Source of the DNA: Candidatus Aegiribacteria sp.
Lineage (GTDB): Bacteria > Fermentibacterota > Fermentibacteria > Fermentibacterales > Fermentibacteraceae
Direction: 5' to 3'
Assembly: GCA_021107345.1 (NCBI GenBank)
Contig: JAIOSX010000022.1
Span: 1 to 8,716, forward strand
Length of the DNA stretch: 8,716 nucleotides
The notes under the pieces were generated by a model that saw only the letters and a program-made list of their open reading frames with translations, did not search any database and was not told where the DNA came from. Of this stretch, positions 6,410 to 8,716 are shown in pieces (the stretch's first letter is position 1; each line of letters opens with the position of its first letter). Both the position numbers and the translations under genes were made by a program.

Positions 6410-7654
6410 CTATTTCCTTCTTAAGGAGAAATCCCTCCTGATCTCTTCAAGCAGTTTTCTCCATGGCTCCCACTGCTCCGGTCTTTTCCCCTTCAAATCC
6501 CGGATATTCTCCCTTGCTATCAGAAACCCGAACAGCGAAATGAACGCCAGAAGGAAAACCTCCAGAAGGATAAAAATTCTTTTGGGTTTACTCTTCCAGC
6601 CGGGATGTCTGGGAGGATCGAGAATTCGTATATGAGCCTGTTCCCTGTTTTCTGAAGCTACAATCTCCTGCAGGCTTAAACCGATTGTATTTGTAAGTCT
6701 AAGAGCAATTTCATAATCCGCTCTGAGAATTGCGTACTCGAAGCTGATGTCAGTAAAGTCTTCCAGGTTTACAGATGGCATGATATCCTCGTAACCCGGG
6801 GTTGGTATACCTGATTCAAGCATTCTAATCACATTCAGCAACTCCGCTGCTTTTCTTTCCTTGAACAGAATAGTAGCGCTTGGAGCACCGGATACACCCC
6901 TCCGAAGGATGGATACCTCAGTGATGAGAGTAGAGTATTCAGTTTTAAGTGAAGCAAGACGGTTGATATACTCTATCATTTCCTGTTCGGGTGCCACCAT
7001 GTCATGCTCTTCTTCAAATCTTTTAATAGCAAGGCTTGTGTTTACAAGCATGCTTTCAGCCATCTCTTCCCGTACCTCCAGATAGACTCTTGTGTGATGC
7101 AGCCGGCTTGAGACAATGTCTATGTTTATACTGTCAAGAGTAGCTATAATGGATTCGGAAATTTCAACAGCGTACCATGGGTTCCCGGAGGTGTACTCTA
7201 TTTCAATAAATCCAGACGGTGTGATATTCACCGAGTAGTTCTCCCCGAACTTCTTCCTTGCCCAGTAAAGCCCTATCTGTTCATTCTCATCGAAAATGCT
7301 TCTCAGATCTGTTGAATCGATGAAAGCTGTTGATAGAATTACATGCTCAGTAAGGGATCTGCTTTTCAATATTTCATCGTAGACATCCGACATGGTAGTC
7401 ATCAGGGGTAGAGAGAATCCCATTCCTCCGCTGAAGTAGCCTGCAAATTCGGAAACTCCCAGACCGGCTATGGCAAGGCCAGCGGTTGACTGGTCCTCGG
7501 GAGGCATAATTAATGTAGTTACTGTGTATTTCTTTTTCAGCATGAAAGTGATGACAACAGTGGGTATCATGATAATAAGAAGCGCTTTAACAAGGAACCA
7601 TCTGTTTTTAAGCAGAAGATAGACGTACCACAGGGGGCGTTTTCCCTCACTCAT
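6410..7654 (-). CDS. Wzz-type polysaccharide co-polymerase / chain-length determinant protein
   Basis: A 414-residue inner-membrane protein with a topology typical of polysaccharide co-polymerases. A short N-terminal segment (MSEGKRPLWYVYLLLKNRW) precedes transmembrane helix 1 (about 20-39). A long periplasmic region follows with helical, coiled-coil-like stretches (about 160-340). The Pro-rich approach DPPRHPGWKSKPKR leads to transmembrane helix 2 (about 360-381), with a basic cytoplasmic tail. There is no C-terminal kinase domain with Walker motifs, so it is the kinase-less form. Such proteins set chain length and work with an outer-membrane Wza-type exporter, which is the gene immediately upstream (TGATATG, 1-base gap), so the pair is an operon. 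The ATG at 7654 has only a distant GGAAGAG; translation probably depends on coupling. It converges on rsgA with 10 bases between the stops and no terminator visible. Function is from family; the polymer is unknown. Confidence 0.85.
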   Translation of the reverse strand: MSEGKRPLWYVYLLLKNRWFLVKALLIIMIPTVVITFMLKKKYTVTTLIMPPEDQSTAGLAIAGLGVSEFAGYFSGGMGFSLPLMTTMSDVYDEILKSRSLTEHVILSTAFIDSTDLRSIFDENEQIGLYWARKKFGENYSVNITPSGFIEIEYTSGNPWYAVEISESIIATLDSINIDIVSSRLHHTRVYLEVREEMAESMLVNTSLAIKRFEEEHDMVAPEQEMIEYINRLASLKTEYSTLITEVSILRRGVSGAPSATILFKERKAAELLNVIRMLESGIPTPGYEDIMPSVNLEDFTDISFEYAILRADYEIALRLTNTIGLSLQEIVASENREQAHIRILDPPRHPGWKSKPKRIFILLEVFLLAFISLFGFLIARENIRDLKGKRPEQWEPWRKLLEEIRRDFSLRRK

Positions 7655-7655
7655 A

Positions 7656-8716
7656 TCAGTTCAGACTCTTCCACGCGATAACTATCGACGCAATGCTCGT
7701 AAAGATCAGAAGAGGATCCTGCCAGCCCACCAAAATTTTTCGGGGAACGGTGATGGTGGATCCCGGGGGAATCATTTGAACATCAGCAGCACATGCCTCG
7801 CTGCCATCTGAAAGTACTACTTCTATCCCGGATTCGGATGCCTCGCGCACAAGACCTCCGCCTGTGAGATGTAGTAGAAAGCCCCCATTCCTGCTGTATG
7901 CGAATACACTCCGGGGGAGTAAACGAATCCTGTTACCGCCACTACGGGAGGTATGCCGGGACAAATAACTCTATCTCCGGGAAGAAGCTCAGGATCGATC
8001 AAAGGATCATCCAGGGGAGCTCTGAGCTTCTCCTCCTGGCCTCCTGGAAGAATTCTTATTACGTAACAGCTGTCCCTGGAAGCCCAGGTCCTGGTTCCGC
8101 CAATTCTTTGAATGAGTACACTTACAGTTTCTTCTGGTATGTGTTCCACCATTCCTCTTATGCTTCCTGTCCAGACATTGGCATCCGGGCTGCCCGCAAA
8201 AGAGGTTGCAAGGGAACCCGACATTTTCACAGCACCTTCAACGTGAACGAATCCCTCCGCTGAGGGCACATGCACCCTGTCCCCCAGGGAAAGCACAGGA
8301 TTTGAATACATACAGCCGTTCAGAAGAAACTCGGTAATATTAACCTCTGTGGTGTCACCATCCGAATGAACTATCTTAATCGAAGTCCAGCTTCCAGCTG
8401 CGTTAATACCACCGGCCATGCTCAGCAGATCAGTCAGACTGCTTGCTCCACTGATATCATAGATTCCCTGTCTGGATACCTGACCGGAAATTGGAACCCT
8501 GAACATTCTGATAACGGCAAGTCCTGCCATTCCACGGATTCCGGGATATCTCGCGTTGAATCCGGCTTCAATAAGATCGGTTGCCTCGTAAAGCCGGAGT
8601 CCGGCAACCGGCCAGGCACCTGTTGAAGGGATGACAGCATAACCATCTGGTGTGACCGTCAAGTAGAGAATGGAGTTGGCTCCGCCTCCTGACAGTTCCG
8701 CAGGAACCCCTCCCTG
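7656..8716 (-). CDS. SLBB/Wza-type polysaccharide export protein, 5' end off the right edge and frame broken by an apparent 1-base deletion
   Basis: Open on the minus strand from the window edge, so the signal peptide and true start lie outside; the TTG at 8662 is internal. The visible part begins in a polysaccharide-export domain (YLTVTPDGYAVIPSTG, then VAGLRLYEA). Three SLBB (beta-grasp) domains follow, starting near RVPISGQV, GFVHVEGAV and VAVTGFVYSPGVY, then a C-terminal membrane helix (LLIFTSIASIVIAWKSLN). This is the outer-membrane export channel family that pairs with Wzz proteins. In the third SLBB the frame changes: one frame reads FYYISQA and then leaves the family pattern, ending at TAG 7823-7825. 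The -1 frame continues as GGLVREASESG to the TGA at 7656-7658. Restoring one G gives QAGGLV, the normal SLBB pattern. As read, the product would lose the end of SLBB3 and the membrane helix. Confidence is for the family call. Confidence 0.85.
7855..7862 (-). other. Frameshift site in the SLBB export gene
   Basis: On the minus strand the bases read GGCGGAGG. An intact gene would need one more G (GGCGGGAGG) to read Gln-Ala-Gly-Gly-Leu-Val across the junction. Both flanking frames encode good SLBB protein and meet exactly here, so a missing base is the simplest explanation. There is no long homopolymer and no classic X-XXY-YYZ slippery site. Confidence 0.75.

Noticed and set aside
6424..6439. 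Stem-loop AGGAG/CTCCT as a terminator between rsgA and the convergent wzz-type gene
   Set aside because: The stem is only 5 bp, lies inside the wzz-type coding sequence and is not followed by a T-tract on either strand.
7850..7870. Programmed -1 frameshifting in the export gene
   Set aside because: The junction GGCGGAGG is not a heptameric slippery site and I see no obvious downstream structure; a lost base explains it more simply.
7898..8263. Plus-strand open frames opposite the export gene (also 8366-8626)
   Set aside because: They are antisense shadows of a well-supported SLBB gene, with no domain pattern or ribosome binding site.
8434..8662. TTG 8662 as the start of the export protein
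   Set aside because: The frame is open to the window edge and the residues before it (SILYLTV) belong to the polysaccharide-export domain, so the gene simply runs off the window.

Overview
This window looks like chromosomal DNA from a Gram-negative (diderm) bacterium outside the well-studied Proteobacteria. The evidence is a lipoprotein signal, a Wza-type outer-membrane polysaccharide export protein paired with a Wzz-type inner-membrane protein, and roughly balanced base composition with many ATA isoleucine and AGA/AGG arginine codons. The protein style resembles FCB-group or nearby candidate phyla (for example Fermentibacteria-like lineages), but that placement is an impression and was not tested.

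Layout. (1) Positions 1-373, minus strand: the 5' part of a lipoprotein gene that runs off the left edge. (2) Positions 402-433: a compact divergent promoter region, with a near-consensus sigma-70 promoter so close to the next gene that its mRNA should be leaderless. (3) Positions 439-3795, plus strand: a two-gene signalling operon, an NtrC-type sigma-54 activator followed directly (TGAATG) by a REC-GAF-GAF-HD-GYP response regulator predicted to degrade cyclic di-GMP. No histidine kinase is present. (4) Positions 3883-6399, plus strand: a tight housekeeping operon of enolase, an FtsB/DivIC-type cell division protein and the ribosome-maturation GTPase RsgA. The two downstream genes appear to use the weak start codons TTG and CTG. 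(5) Positions 6410-8716, minus strand and convergent: an exopolysaccharide export pair. The SLBB/Wza-type export protein runs off the right edge and carries an apparent single-base frameshift. It is followed one base later by a Wzz-type chain-length/co-polymerase protein.

How the genes may work together. The NtrC/HD-GYP pair is a signalling module that could connect a phosphorelay to sigma-54 promoters and to cyclic di-GMP. The neighbouring polysaccharide export genes are a plausible output, because cyclic di-GMP commonly controls exopolysaccharide, but nothing in the sequence links them directly. The eno-ftsB neighbourhood is shared with many bacteria; rsgA joins it here by a 4-base CTGA overlap.

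I found no tRNA, rRNA, CRISPR array, insertion sequence or convincing intrinsic terminator. Apart from the 87 bases before eno, genes are almost back to back. I see no clear evidence of a wholly new system. The most noteworthy points are the CTG start of rsgA, the leaderless promoter of the sigma-54 activator, and the frameshift in the export gene.
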